Position numbers and translations under genes: made by a program. A DNA stretch of 64,000 nucleotides from Maritimibacter harenae (GTDB lineage Bacteria; Pseudomonadota; Alphaproteobacteria; Rhodobacterales; Rhodobacteraceae): the NCBI RefSeq assembly GCF_009882975.1, contig NZ_WTUX01000019.1:192645-256644 (forward strand). The letters are read 5' to 3'. The notes under the pieces are model-generated. The model saw only the letters and a program-made list of their open reading frames with translations, was not told the DNA's origin and searched no databases. Positions within the stretch are counted from its first letter, which is position 1; every line of letters begins with the position of its first letter. Below are positions 1-7,969 of this stretch, piece after piece.

Positions 1-220
1 AGATCGCAAGCTCGTGGTGCGCGGGCGCCAGCCGAAGACGGACGCGGACCGCGTGTTCCTGCACCGTGGCATCGCCGGGCGCCAATTCATGAAGAGCTTC
101 GTGTTGGCCGATGGAGTCGAGGTGAAAGGTGCGAAGACCGAGAACGGGCTTCTGCACATCGATCTGGAACGGTCCGAACCCGACAGCGTGGTTCAGACGA
201 TCGAGATCACGAAAGGCTGA
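1..220 (+). CDS. Hsp20 family small heat-shock protein (C-terminal part)
   Basis: Only the last 72 codons are present; the reading frame is open to the left edge. The residues RVFLHRGIAGRQF followed by a NGLL-x-I-x-L stretch are the end of an alpha-crystallin domain, the beta-sheet core of small heat-shock proteins that hold unfolding proteins for refolding by DnaK or ClpB. The tail QTIEI carries an I-x-I-like element used in oligomer assembly in this family. A DUF1150 gene follows 64 bases downstream, a pairing common in Rhodobacteraceae. The family call is firm; IbpA versus another Hsp20 paralogue cannot be settled without the N-terminus. Confidence 0.9.
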   Translation, partial: DRKLVVRGRQPKTDADRVFLHRGIAGRQFMKSFVLADGVEVKGAKTENGLLHIDLERSEPDSVVQTIEITKG

Positions 221-284
221 GGGATCAATTCCTCACCGTTGCGCGTTGGGGTCGAAACGCCTCACGCATTGAAAGGAGTGCGTC

Positions 285-512
285 ATGAATTTTGATGTGA
301 ACAAACTGGCGGGTGAGCTGGAAACCATCGTCTACGTCCGTGAAGTGGACACCGACGATCTGCCGGAGGATATCCGCGAGCAGGTGGAGGGCGCCAAGAA
401 GGTCTACGCCGTCCATTCGTCCGAGGGCGAACGGCTCGCGCTGGTCGGCGACCGCAACCTCGCCTTCGCGCTGGCACGCCAGAACGAACTGTCGCCGGTG
501 CCGGTGCACTGA
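285..512 (+). CDS. DUF1150 family protein
   Basis: A 75-residue acidic protein of the DUF1150 family, whose function is unknown. It starts at ATG with a good Shine-Dalgarno (GAAAGGAG, about 8 bases before the start). The end motif (LALVGDRNLAFALARQNEL) is typical of the family. It lies directly downstream of an Hsp20 gene in the same direction, as in many roseobacters, so joint expression under protein stress is likely, but no activity can be assigned. No signal peptide or membrane segment is visible. Confidence 0.85.
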   Translation: MNFDVNKLAGELETIVYVREVDTDDLPEDIREQVEGAKKVYAVHSSEGERLALVGDRNLAFALARQNELSPVPVH

Positions 513-522
513 AGCTGCGGCG

Positions 523-539
523 GCGCCCCGACGGGGCGC
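523..539 (+). terminator. GC-rich hairpin after hsp20-DUF1150
   Basis: A perfect 7-bp stem (523-529 with 533-539) and 3-base loop sits 10 bases after the DUF1150 stop. No T-run follows, so it may be a weak or Rho-assisted terminator, or only an mRNA 3' end stabiliser. It lies between convergent genes. Confidence 0.35.
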
Positions 540-588
540 TGCGCGCCTGCTCGATGACCCACGACGCCGATTGCATTGCGCCGGGTCG

Positions 589-1230
589 TCAGAGCTTTTC
601 CCAGACATCGACAGCCCCCGCCGCGTCCCGGTTCGCCCGGTCGCGGTCGGACCGTGACTGAAGCGCGCCGGGATCGTCCAGGGGCATCGCCGGCGGCGCC
701 GCTTTGCCCAGAGTGTGGACCGGCACGCCAAGGCGCGCGAGCTGGGCAGAGATCCAGACATCGTCCACGTACCGCGCCGCCTCCGGCGGATGCGGTATCT
801 GTCGCGCGACGCGTGCCGGGACGAGCGCGCCTGCGAATCCCTGCAATATGGTGCCGCCCCGATACCCGATCCGTTCGCTGCCCCACGACGATCCTGCGAT
901 CACCGCGTCGGGATGCTCTTCGCGCGCCGCGATGAACCGTGCCGCCCAGCCGGGCGGGTAGAGCCAGTCGTCATCGCAGATCAGGATATCTCCATCGTAT
1001 TTCCAGGCCGCCGGGAGCAGCTTGGCGATCGGGCCCGCGTCGGTCTCGGGCTGGAGCAGCGTCACTTCGAACGGGAGCGCGGGCAGGGGGGCGGTATCGA
1101 ACCGCGCGAACCGGCGCGGTACGGTCAGGAAGATCGCGTCCGGCTGCGGAACCTGCGCCACGAGCGCGGCCAGCACGCGCGGCAGGGTCGGGTAGCGCGG
1201 CGGGATCGTGGTGAGCGATATGGCGTACAT
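589..1230 (-). CDS. Small glycosyltransferase-like protein
   Basis: A 213-residue cytoplasmic protein beginning ISLTTIPPRYPTLPRVLAAL, the usual opening of short GT-A fold glycosyltransferases found in alphaproteobacteria. A DDDW motif near residue 92 (after GDILIC) is the probable metal/nucleotide-sugar binding DxD. A second acidic pair (YVDDVW, near residue 164) sits where the acceptor-side aspartate is expected. I chose ATG 1230 rather than the more upstream start because it has an upstream GAGAGTGGGGAG and does not run into the neighbouring acr3 gene, whose stop is 31 bases away. Donor and acceptor sugars are unknown. It follows the ars operon in the same direction but shows no functional link to arsenic. 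Confidence 0.75.
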   Translation of the reverse strand: MYAISLTTIPPRYPTLPRVLAALVAQVPQPDAIFLTVPRRFARFDTAPLPALPFEVTLLQPETDAGPIAKLLPAAWKYDGDILICDDDWLYPPGWAARFIAAREEHPDAVIAGSSWGSERIGYRGGTILQGFAGALVPARVARQIPHPPEAARYVDDVWISAQLARLGVPVHTLGKAAPPAMPLDDPGALQSRSDRDRANRDAAGAVDVWEKL

Positions 1231-1261
1231 GCTCCCCACTCTCCCGCGCGGGCCCGCCCCG

Positions 1262-2305
1262 TCAAGCGCCGGCGAACCGGCCGCGTGTCCGGTTGGCGAA
1301 GGCCACAAGCGACAGCATCACCGGCACCTCCACAAGAACGCCCACCACTGTGGCGAGCGCGGCGCCGGAATTCAGCCCGAAGAGACTGATCGACACGGCC
1401 ACGGCGAGCTCGAAGAAATTCGACGTCCCGATGAGGGCGCAGGGCGCCGCGATCCGGTGCGGCACGCGCAGGATCCACGCCGCCGCATAGGCGATCGTGA
1501 AGATCCCGTAGCTCTGGATCAGGATCGGCACCGCGATCAGCAGGATCACGAAGGGTTTGTCGAGGATCACCTCGCCCTGTAGCGCAAAGAGGATCGCCAC
1601 GGTCACGACGAGCCCGATGATCGACCACGGCTTGGCCCTGGCCGAGAACGCCTCGATCCGCGCAGGCGTGGCAAGCGTCCGGCGGGTGAGAAGACCCGCG
1701 ACCAGCGGCAGAAGGACGTAGAGCAGGGTGGCCAGAACCAGCGTCTCCCACGGCACCGTGATCTCGGTCACGCCCAGCAGGAACGCGACGATGGGCGCGA
1801 AGGCCACGATCAGGATGACGTCGTTCACCGAGACCTGCACCAGCGTATATGTCGCGTCCCCGCGGGTGAGCTGGGACCAGACGAAGACCATCGCCGTGCA
1901 GGGTGCCGCCCCCAAGAGGATGAGCCCCGCGATGTATTCGGTTGCACTGGCCGGGTCGATCCAGGGGGCGAAGACGTATTCGAAGAACAGGACCGCCAGC
2001 AGCGCCATCGTGAACGGCTTGATCAGCCAGTTGACCGCAAGCGTGATCAGAAGCCCGCGCGGCTGGCGCGCCACCCCCGCGATCGCGCGCACGTCGACGC
2101 CGATCATCATCGGGTAGACCATCGCCCAGATCAGAACGGCGACCACGAGGTTGATCGAGGCCACCTCGGCCGCCGCGATCCCCTCGACCAGACCGGGGGC
2201 GAAGCGCCCGACCGCGATGCCGCCGGCCATCGCAAGCGCGACCCACAGGGTCAGGTATCTCTCGAAGAGCCCCAGCGCCGGGGCATTTTGGGTGGTGTCG
2301 GTCAT
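1262..2305 (-). CDS. acr3: ACR3-family arsenite efflux permease
   Basis: A 347-residue polytopic membrane protein with about ten hydrophobic segments, typical in length for ACR3-type (arsB-annotated) arsenite/antimonite exporters of the inner membrane. The stretches [13 protein letters not shown] and VNDVILI carry the conserved ACR3 cysteine and asparagine region. It is 12 bases downstream of arsR in the same direction, so arsenic-dependent derepression is expected. No arsenate reductase (ArsC) or ArsH is present in the window, so arsenate would have to be reduced by an enzyme encoded elsewhere. Confidence 0.92.
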   Translation of the reverse strand: MTDTTQNAPALGLFERYLTLWVALAMAGGIAVGRFAPGLVEGIAAAEVASINLVVAVLIWAMVYPMMIGVDVRAIAGVARQPRGLLITLAVNWLIKPFTMALLAVLFFEYVFAPWIDPASATEYIAGLILLGAAPCTAMVFVWSQLTRGDATYTLVQVSVNDVILIVAFAPIVAFLLGVTEITVPWETLVLATLLYVLLPLVAGLLTRRTLATPARIEAFSARAKPWSIIGLVVTVAILFALQGEVILDKPFVILLIAVPILIQSYGIFTIAYAAAWILRVPHRIAAPCALIGTSNFFELAVAVSISLFGLNSGAALATVVGVLVEVPVMLSLVAFANRTRGRFAGA

Positions 2306-2317
2306 CGGAGGCTCCGG

Positions 2318-2650
2318 TCAGTCGGTTTGGGCGAACTCGGCCAGGAAGGGCTGGCAGCGCGACGGGGCGCCGCCGCAGCAATCCTCGAGCAGGAAGCCCA
2401 GGAGTGCGCGCATCCGGTCGAGCTCGGCGAAGTAGCGCACGGAGCGCCCCTCGCGGCGCGCACGCACCAGCCCGGCAGCGGACAGCACGGTGAGGTTGTT
2501 GGACAGCGTGTTCGGCCGGATATCCAGTGCCCGGGCGATGTCGCCGGCGGGCGCCCCGGCCGCGCCCGCGCGGGTCAGGTGGCGGAAGATGTCGAGCCGC
2601 AGGTCGTGGGCAAGGGCCGACAGGGCGGCGATGGCGTCTGGCTTTTCCAT
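2318..2650 (-). CDS. arsR: ArsR-family metalloregulator
   Basis: A 110-residue winged-helix repressor. The helix-turn-helix lies around residues 35-60 (DIARALDIRPNTLSNNLTVL), with the wing after GRSVRYF. There is no CVCDLC-type motif in the DNA-binding helix. Instead a cluster of cysteines sits near the C-terminus (DCCGGAPSRC, roughly residues 90-99), matching ArsR proteins that bind As(III) through C-terminal cysteines. It is the first gene of the arsR-acr3 operon and probably represses itself. Confidence 0.9.
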   Translation of the reverse strand: MEKPDAIAALSALAHDLRLDIFRHLTRAGAAGAPAGDIARALDIRPNTLSNNLTVLSAAGLVRARREGRSVRYFAELDRMRALLGFLLEDCCGGAPSRCQPFLAEFAQTD

Positions 2651-2656
2651 AGTTCA

Positions 2657-2689
2657 TGTATAATGGAATAAAATGCCACGTAAATGGCA
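2657..2689 (-). promoter_or_regulatory. arsR promoter with overlapping inverted repeat
   Basis: Reading the minus strand, TTTACG (2684-2679) and TATACA (2662-2657) sit 16 bases apart, a plausible -35/-10 pair just upstream of arsR. The -35 element lies inside an inverted repeat, TGCCA (2674-2678) and TGGCA (2685-2689). A repressor bound there would block the promoter, as expected for ArsR autoregulation. Both promoter hexamers are imperfect (4 of 6 each). Confidence 0.5.
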
Positions 2690-2783
2690 CCCCCGCCAAT
2701 TCATCATCCGTTAACACTTCCCGGCGTAGCGTCATCGGACTTGGGAAAAGGGCCCGCGTGGGTCCGTTTGGAGTTATGCATGA

Positions 2784-3347
2784 ATGGAAGACGGCTTCTA
2801 CGCGCTGGATCGTGAGACGCGGATCCAGGCAATCGGCGGCGGAATGATCGGTGACGGCGGGTGTTCGACCCGATGGATCGGGCGCTCGTTGTGGGAATTC
2901 ATCGAGGGTCCTGAAACACAGGCGTTTCTCAGCACGGCATTCTCATGGTGCCGCGTGCTGCGCGAATCCTTCACGACCCACTACCGCATGGACGGGGCGG
3001 ATGAATCCCACCTGCTTCGCATGACGGTCACGCCGGGGGACGAGGGGCGGGTGCGGGTGCTGCACCGGGTGATCGCGAAAGGTGCGGGCAACCTCGGCGG
3101 GCTCCACGCCGACCCCCGTACCGAATGCCGCTGCGCCACCTGCGATCAGCTGCGCTTCGGCGCGGATTGGATCAAGATGATGGTGCGGCCGGCCGCGCGG
3201 GATTTTCCGCGCAGTTACGTGCTCTGCCCCGATTGCGCCGCGCGCCGGGTCGGCATCGTCGACGGGATCGGGGGTGGAAAGGTGATGGCCTTCCCCCGCC
3301 GGATGGACCGGGAAGGGGAAGGCGGGGACGCGGACTGCGCCTCTTGA
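2784..3347 (+). CDS. PAS-like protein with C-terminal Cys4 zinc-ribbon-like region
   Basis: A 187-residue soluble protein. The N-terminal half (about 1-95) resembles the short PAS-like proteins that begin with a D-R-x-x-I pattern and a SLWEFIEGPETQAFL stretch. The C-terminal half has CRCATC and YVLCPDC about 35 residues apart, a spaced Cys4 that could hold zinc. Function is unknown; similar proteins are usually labelled hypothetical. GGAG at 2770-2773 supports ATG 2784. It abuts the convergent trxB gene with no gap. Confidence 0.65.
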   Translation: MEDGFYALDRETRIQAIGGGMIGDGGCSTRWIGRSLWEFIEGPETQAFLSTAFSWCRVLRESFTTHYRMDGADESHLLRMTVTPGDEGRVRVLHRVIAKGAGNLGGLHADPRTECRCATCDQLRFGADWIKMMVRPAARDFPRSYVLCPDCAARRVGIVDGIGGGKVMAFPRRMDREGEGGDADCAS

Positions 3348-4331
3348 TCAGACGGCGGTTTCCGGCTCGACCGCGGCGGCCGGTTCCGCTTCCGCGTGTT
3401 CGGCGAGGAACTTCTCGGCATCCAGCGCGGCCATGCAGCCCATTCCGGCGCTCGTCACCGCCTGGCGGTAGACATGGTCGGTCAGGTCACCGGCCGCGAA
3501 GACGCCCGGGATCGAGGTGCGGGTCGTGCCCGGCTCGACCTTCACGTAGCCGCCGTTGTGCAGCTCGAGCTGATCCTTGACCAGCTCGTTGGCCGGGGCG
3601 TGGCCGATGGCGATGAAGACGCCCTTGGCGTCGATCTCGGAGACCTCGCCGGTCTTCACGTTCTTGACCTTCACGCCCTCGACGCCCAGCGGCATGTCGG
3701 TGCCTGTCACTTCCTCGAGCACGTGGTCCCACATGACCTCGATCTTCGGGTTCTTCTCGAGCCGGTCGATCAGGATCTTCTCCGCGCGGAACTCGTCCCG
3801 GCGGTGGATCACGGTGACTTTCGAGGCGAAGTTGGTGAGGAACAGCGCCTCTTCGACGGCCGTGTTGCCGCCGCCGACCACGATGATCTCCTGCCCGCGG
3901 TAGAAGAAGCCGTCGCAAGTGGCGCAGGCGGAGACGCCGAAGCCCTTGAACTTTTCCTCCGTTTCGAGCCCGAGCCACTTGGCCCGCGCCCCGGTCGCAA
4001 GGATCACGCTCTCGGCGACATAGGTCGCACCCGAGTCGCCCTTGGCCACGTAAGGCCGCTTGGACAGGTCGAGATCGGTGATGATGTCGGTCTCCACGTC
4101 CGTGCCCATCGCCTTGGCGTGTTCTTCCATCTTCACCATGAGCTCCGGACCCTGGACCTCGGTGAAGCCCGGGTAGTTCTCGACGTCGGTGGTGGTGGTG
4201 AGCTGCCCGCCCGGTTCCATCCCCTGGACGAGGATGGGCTTGAGCATGGCGCGTGCCGCATAGATGGCGGCGGTGTAGCCCGCGGGGCCCGACCCGATGA
4301 TCAGAACCCGGGTATTGTGCGTCCCAGACAT
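3348..4331 (-). CDS. trxB: Thioredoxin reductase
   Basis: A 327-residue NADPH-dependent flavoenzyme that reduces thioredoxin in the cytoplasm. The FAD-binding GSGPAG is at residues 13-18, the redox-active CATC at 136-139, the NADPH-binding GGGNTA near 153-158 with HRRDEFRA near 176-183, and the second FAD motif (GVFAAGD) close to the end. The C-terminus carries an alanine/glutamate-rich extension. I chose ATG 4331 (upstream GAGGGGA on the minus strand) over an upstream start that lacks family similarity. It is divergent from an Lrp-type regulator gene, a conserved arrangement in Rhodobacteraceae that suggests control by that regulator. Confidence 0.95.
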   Translation of the reverse strand: MSGTHNTRVLIIGSGPAGYTAAIYAARAMLKPILVQGMEPGGQLTTTTDVENYPGFTEVQGPELMVKMEEHAKAMGTDVETDIITDLDLSKRPYVAKGDSGATYVAESVILATGARAKWLGLETEEKFKGFGVSACATCDGFFYRGQEIIVVGGGNTAVEEALFLTNFASKVTVIHRRDEFRAEKILIDRLEKNPKIEVMWDHVLEEVTGTDMPLGVEGVKVKNVKTGEVSEIDAKGVFIAIGHAPANELVKDQLELHNGGYVKVEPGTTRTSIPGVFAAGDLTDHVYRQAVTSAGMGCMAALDAEKFLAEHAEAEPAAAVEPETAV

Positions 4332-4427
4332 GACGAATCCCCTCGAATTGGTGGTTGATCCCGATATAGTGGCGCCCCGCGCGTATCGGAACCCCATGCG
4401 ACATGCTGACGGCCCGGGTTATGATGT

Positions 4428-4454
4428 TGCGCATTTGCGAAATATTATTGCGCA
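4428..4454. promoter_or_regulatory. Paired TGCGCA palindromes between trxB and the Lrp-type gene
   Basis: TTGCGCA occurs at 4427-4433 and again at 4448-4454, exactly 21 bases (two helical turns) apart, flanking an AT-rich core. Lrp/AsnC proteins bind as multiple dimers on one face of DNA, so this is a good candidate for the operator controlling both divergent genes. Binding is inferred, not shown. Confidence 0.45.
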
Positions 4455-4501
4455 GCGCGACCTCCAGCGGTAAGGTTCGCCAAATCAATGAGGGGTAACA
4501 G

Positions 4502-5002
4502 ATGCCAAGCGCGAAGCTCGACCCGATCGACCGGATGATCCTGGCCGAACTGCAGGCCGATGGGCGGATGACGAATGTCGAGCTCGCAAAGCGTGTCGGC
4601 ATCTCTGCACCGCCCTGCCTGCGCCGCGTGCGCACGCTGGAGGAGGCGGGCTTCATCCGTGGCTACCACGCCGACGTCGACGCCCGCGCGCTGGGCTTCG
4701 AAGTGCAGGTCTTCGCGAGCGTGGGCCTTGTCAGCCAGGCGGAAGCCGACCTGTCGGCCTTCGAAGAGCGCTGCCGCAACTGGCCGCTCGTGCGCGAGTG
4801 CCACATGCTGAACGGCGAGGTCGATTTCATCCTGAAATGCGTGGCCCCCGACCTGTCGACCTTCCAGACCTTCCTGACCGAACAGCTCACCGCGGCCGAG
4901 AACGTGGCCAGCGTGAAAACCTCGCTGGTGATCCGGGACGCCAAGGACGAACCCGGCGTGCCCTTCGACGTCCTCGAAGCGCGGATGGCCGCCGAGGCTT
5001 GA
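4502..5002 (+). CDS. Lrp/AsnC family transcriptional regulator
   Basis: A 166-residue regulator with an N-terminal helix-turn-helix (about residues 5-55, LDPIDRMILAELQADGRMTN then ELAKRVGISAPPCLRRVRTL) and a C-terminal RAM/AsnC ligand-binding and oligomerisation domain (about 70-150). Usual length for the family. GAGGGG lies about 9 bases before the ATG. It is divergent from trxB. The likely role is amino-acid or redox-responsive control of itself and possibly trxB; the effector cannot be read from sequence. Confidence 0.92.
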   Translation: MPSAKLDPIDRMILAELQADGRMTNVELAKRVGISAPPCLRRVRTLEEAGFIRGYHADVDARALGFEVQVFASVGLVSQAEADLSAFEERCRNWPLVRECHMLNGEVDFILKCVAPDLSTFQTFLTEQLTAAENVASVKTSLVIRDAKDEPGVPFDVLEARMAAEA

Positions 5003-5013
5003 GGCCGCGGCGT

Positions 5014-5196
5014 ATGACCGCGGCGCCGCGCGACGGGGCAGAGCGCTGGACGCATCTCGTCTTCGTCGCAACGCTGCTGCTCAAGGGCGCCTTGGGCGTG
5101 ATGCTGATCGTTCTGAGCTTGATCGACATCGCGGTGATCGGGCTCACCGTGCACGAATGGCGCGGCCGCCATCGGCAGCTTCGCGCCGCACGCTGA
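5014..5196 (+). CDS. Possible small membrane protein
   Basis: A 60-residue reading frame starts 11 bases after the stop of the Lrp-type gene. It encodes a short polar N-terminus, then a long hydrophobic stretch (residues about 16-45) and a basic tail (RGRHRQLRAAR), the pattern of a one- or two-helix inner-membrane peptide. I do not recognise the family, and no strong Shine-Dalgarno precedes the ATG, so translation could be by coupling to the upstream gene. It may still be spurious. Confidence 0.4.
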   Translation: MTAAPRDGAERWTHLVFVATLLLKGALGVMLIVLSLIDIAVIGLTVHEWRGRHRQLRAAR

Positions 5197-5364
5197 ACGG
5201 CGGCACCGAATTGTCTTGCCAAGGGCGAAACCGCGGGATAGACGGGCGTTGCTACATTCTCTTCCTACTGCACCTGTCTCCTATCCGGCTTCAGTCTGCC
5301 TCTACGAACTGAACTGAGCCGAACTGCCGCATACCGCGGGCAGAATTTTATAGGAGTAAACACG

Positions 5365-5571
5365 ATGGCCAAGGGCACCGTGAAATGGTTCAACACCACC
5401 AAAGGCTTCGGCTTCATTGCACCGGAAACCGGTGGGCGCGACGTGTTCGTGCACATCTCTGCCGTTGAGCGCGCGGGCATCCGCGAACTGGCCGACGGTC
5501 AGGCCGTGACCTACGAACTCGAAGCCGGCCGTGACGGCCGCGAGTCCGCGACCCAGCTCGAACTCGCCTGA
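5365..5571 (+). CDS. CspA-family cold-shock protein
   Basis: A 68-residue single OB-fold nucleic-acid binding protein. RNP1 (KGFGFI) and RNP2 (VFVHISA) are both present, and the start MAKGTVKWFN is diagnostic. AGGAG precedes the ATG. About 165 bases of leader lie upstream, in keeping with the long structured 5' UTRs of cold-shock mRNAs, although no specific cold box was identified. A strong terminator follows. Confidence 0.95.
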   Translation: MAKGTVKWFNTTKGFGFIAPETGGRDVFVHISAVERAGIRELADGQAVTYELEAGRDGRESATQLELA

Positions 5572-5596
5572 GCGCAGTCCGAACCTGAATTGAAGA

Positions 5597-5625
5597 ACGG
5601 CAGGGCCAACGCCCTGCCGTTTTTC
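5597..5625 (+). terminator. Rho-independent terminator of the cold-shock gene
   Basis: A perfect 10-bp stem (5597-5606 with 5611-5620) with a CAAC loop is followed by a T-rich tract. It lies 25 bases after the stop codon and separates the gene from the convergent monooxygenase. Confidence 0.92.
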
Positions 5626-5644
5626 TTTGCCTGAATGGCCCGGC

Positions 5645-7594
5645 TCAGGCCGGCACGGCGTTCGCCTCCGGTGCCCCCGCGTTCTCCTGCGGCAGCAGGA
5701 AGCCCGCGAAGAATTCGGCCAGCTCCCCCGTCGCGTCGAGCGGCAGGATATGGGCCACGTACTGGTCGGGGCGGACCACGACCATGCAGCCCTGCGCCCG
5801 GTCGATCCCGCGCATGTCGTAGATGTCGTGGCCGTTCTTGTGATCGACGCAGAACACCTTCTCGAAATCACGCAGGCCGAACGTTCCCTTCGCGGGTTTC
5901 AGAAGCGACGGCATGTCCTCGTAGTCGAGGTCGCGGAAGTCCTGCTGGAACACCGCGCGCACGTCGATGACCGCGTCGATGTCCTCGCCCGTCCGCGTGT
6001 AGCGCCGCACCGGCGAAGCGGGGTCGTTTTCCAGCCAGTCGGCCAATGCATGGATGCGTGACCCCGGGGCCGAGCTGTCGTCCTTGCCCGCGAAGGCGTA
6101 GATGCGCCAGCGCCCGTCCGCCTCGGCGACGTGGCCCAGTTGCATCTCCATCGCGTCTGCCATCCGCACGACCGGGGCCGAGTGGAAGCGCTTGCCCAGC
6201 GGCAGGCCCGTGGCGAGCGCCTGCTGCGCGCCGTCCGCAACGATGGGCGACGGGTCGTAGCGCACGGCGAGCCCGCCGGTGAACTCCAGGTTGGCGACGA
6301 AGTGCTTCTGGAAGCGCGGCATCTCGCTGCCGTCGAGCTCGCCGGGGGTGAGGGGGGCCGACATGATGCGCGCCCATTCATGGTCGGTGTCGACCAGCCG
6401 CTTGGCCTCGGTCCGCCGCTCTTCGGTATAGGAATGCAGAAGGCTCGGATCGGAGCGGCCGCCCAGCACCTGCGCGAGCTTCCAGCCCAGGTTGAAAGCA
6501 TCCCCCATCGACACGTTCATGCCCTGGCCGGCTTTCGGCGAATGCGTGTGGCAGGCGTCGCCCATCGTGAAGACGCGCGGCATGCGGGTGGCGGTTTCGC
6601 CCTCCGGCACGTCATCGAACTTGTCCGTCAGGCGGTGCCCGATCTCGTAGACGGACCACCAGACAACCTCTTTCACGTCGATTGAATAGGGCTTCATGAT
6701 CCGGTTCGCCGCCGCGATCATGTGATCCACGGTCAGGTTGCGCGCGGCCACGCGTTCGTCCGGGTTCAACTTGTCGAGCTCGACATACATCCGGAAAAGA
6801 TACCCGCCCTCGCGCGGCAGGATGAGCAGGTTGCCCTCCTTCGCCGAGGTGATGAGGTTCTTCATGCGCAGGTCCGGGAAGTCGGAATTGGCGAGGATGT
6901 CCATCACGCCCCACGCCTGGTGCGCCGCATCGCCGTGGAGCTTGCCCCCGATCGCCTTGCGCACGTTCGAACGGGCCCCGTCCGCCCCGACCACGTAGTT
7001 GGCACGCACCGTGGTGGTGGTCCCGTCGGCGCGTTCCAGCGTCACGGTCACGGGGTGGTCGTCGGTTGTCGTATCGATTTCGAGTGTCTGGACCGCGAGG
7101 CCGTAGTCGGGATCCAGCCGCGCGGGCGACTTGCGCATCACGTCGAGGAACAGCTCGTGGATGCGCGCCTGGTTCATCAGCGTGTGGGGCATCTCGGACT
7201 GGTCGTCGGCTACGTCCTGCTGGCGTCCGACGCGGGCGATGTGGTCCGGGTTCTTCGGGTCGGGCATCCAGAAGTTCGTCTGGTTCACCCAGTACGCTTC
7301 GCGTTTGACCTTCTCGGCGAAGCCGAAGGCCTGGAACATCTCCATCGAGCGCACGTTCACGCCGTCCGCCTGGCCCTTCTCGATCGGGCCCGGCTTGGGT
7401 TCGACGATCATCGTGTGAATGTCGGGAAACTGAGACAGCTGCGCGGCAAGGCACAGCCCCGCGGGGCCGCAGCCGGCGATCAGCACGTCGACCTTTTCCG
7501 GCAGATCCTTGCGCCCCAGCGTCGGGGCACGGCCGGGGGCGGCCGGCTTCAGGTCCGGATCACCGGGGCGGAAACCGTCGACGTAGTACTGCAT
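5645..7594 (-). CDS. FAD-dependent aromatic-ring monooxygenase (3-hydroxybenzoate 4-monooxygenase/phenol 2-monooxygenase type)
   Basis: A 649-residue flavoprotein hydroxylase. The FAD-binding GCGPAG lies near residue 42, the DG motif (GADGARSNVRKAIG) near 205, and the second FAD motif GDACHTHSPKAGQGMN near 345. The C-terminal thioredoxin-like domain (about 460-640) is characteristic of the MobA/PheA subgroup, and total length fits this group (about 640). The enzyme uses NAD(P)H and O2 to ortho-hydroxylate a phenolic ring. AGGAGGA precedes the ATG. It stands alone; the substrate cannot be fixed from sequence. A 9-bp inverted repeat upstream suggests regulation by a dedicated repressor or activator encoded elsewhere. 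Confidence 0.85.
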   Translation of the reverse strand: MQYYVDGFRPGDPDLKPAAPGRAPTLGRKDLPEKVDVLIAGCGPAGLCLAAQLSQFPDIHTMIVEPKPGPIEKGQADGVNVRSMEMFQAFGFAEKVKREAYWVNQTNFWMPDPKNPDHIARVGRQQDVADDQSEMPHTLMNQARIHELFLDVMRKSPARLDPDYGLAVQTLEIDTTTDDHPVTVTLERADGTTTTVRANYVVGADGARSNVRKAIGGKLHGDAAHQAWGVMDILANSDFPDLRMKNLITSAKEGNLLILPREGGYLFRMYVELDKLNPDERVAARNLTVDHMIAAANRIMKPYSIDVKEVVWWSVYEIGHRLTDKFDDVPEGETATRMPRVFTMGDACHTHSPKAGQGMNVSMGDAFNLGWKLAQVLGGRSDPSLLHSYTEERRTEAKRLVDTDHEWARIMSAPLTPGELDGSEMPRFQKHFVANLEFTGGLAVRYDPSPIVADGAQQALATGLPLGKRFHSAPVVRMADAMEMQLGHVAEADGRWRIYAFAGKDDSSAPGSRIHALADWLENDPASPVRRYTRTGEDIDAVIDVRAVFQQDFRDLDYEDMPSLLKPAKGTFGLRDFEKVFCVDHKNGHDIYDMRGIDRAQGCMVVVRPDQYVAHILPLDATGELAEFFAGFLLPQENAGAPEANAVPA

Positions 7595-7969
7595 GGGTTG
7601 TCCTCCTGTGGCGGCATCGGGCCGCGATCTGTGGGATAATAGTATCTATACATATCATTTCCAGTCAATAGAAGATATGTATGCATATTAATGGCGGTAA
7701 ATGCGTTTGTTTACAGTCAATTAAGGGCGGCTCGCCGCCGTTTCCCGACCCGCCACACAGGACTCACCGCGACTCCTGCACGAATCCCCGGCGACTCGCC
7801 CGAGCGCCTTCTGTGCGCCGTTGCGCGGAGTCCACGTTTCCGCGCCGTTGCGTGACTTTTTCGCATGGAAGAGGTTGTCAACAGCATCCCGGCACCGGTT
7901 AACTGACTCTCGGACAATGCTTTTTCACCGTCAGGCCTGCGTCAGGCGGTTCGATTCGGGGGATGTGAC
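7595..7969. other. Intergenic control region upstream of the monooxygenase and L,D-transpeptidase genes
   Basis: No supported gene lies in these 375 bases. The monooxygenase-proximal third is AT-rich and holds a long inverted repeat (annotated separately). The remainder is GC-rich, with no convincing coding bias and no recognised element apart from the GGGGGA ribosome-binding site of the next gene. Confidence 0.6.
7648..7688. promoter_or_regulatory. Inverted repeat upstream of the aromatic monooxygenase
   Basis: ATACATATC (7648-7656) and GATATGTAT (7674-7682) form a perfect 9-bp inverted repeat with a 17-base spacer. The right arm overlaps a second, tighter repeat: ATATG (7675-7679) and CATAT (7684-7688). 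The block sits 54-94 bases upstream of the monooxygenase start, the usual location for a MarR, GntR or LysR-type operator. Confidence 0.55.
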
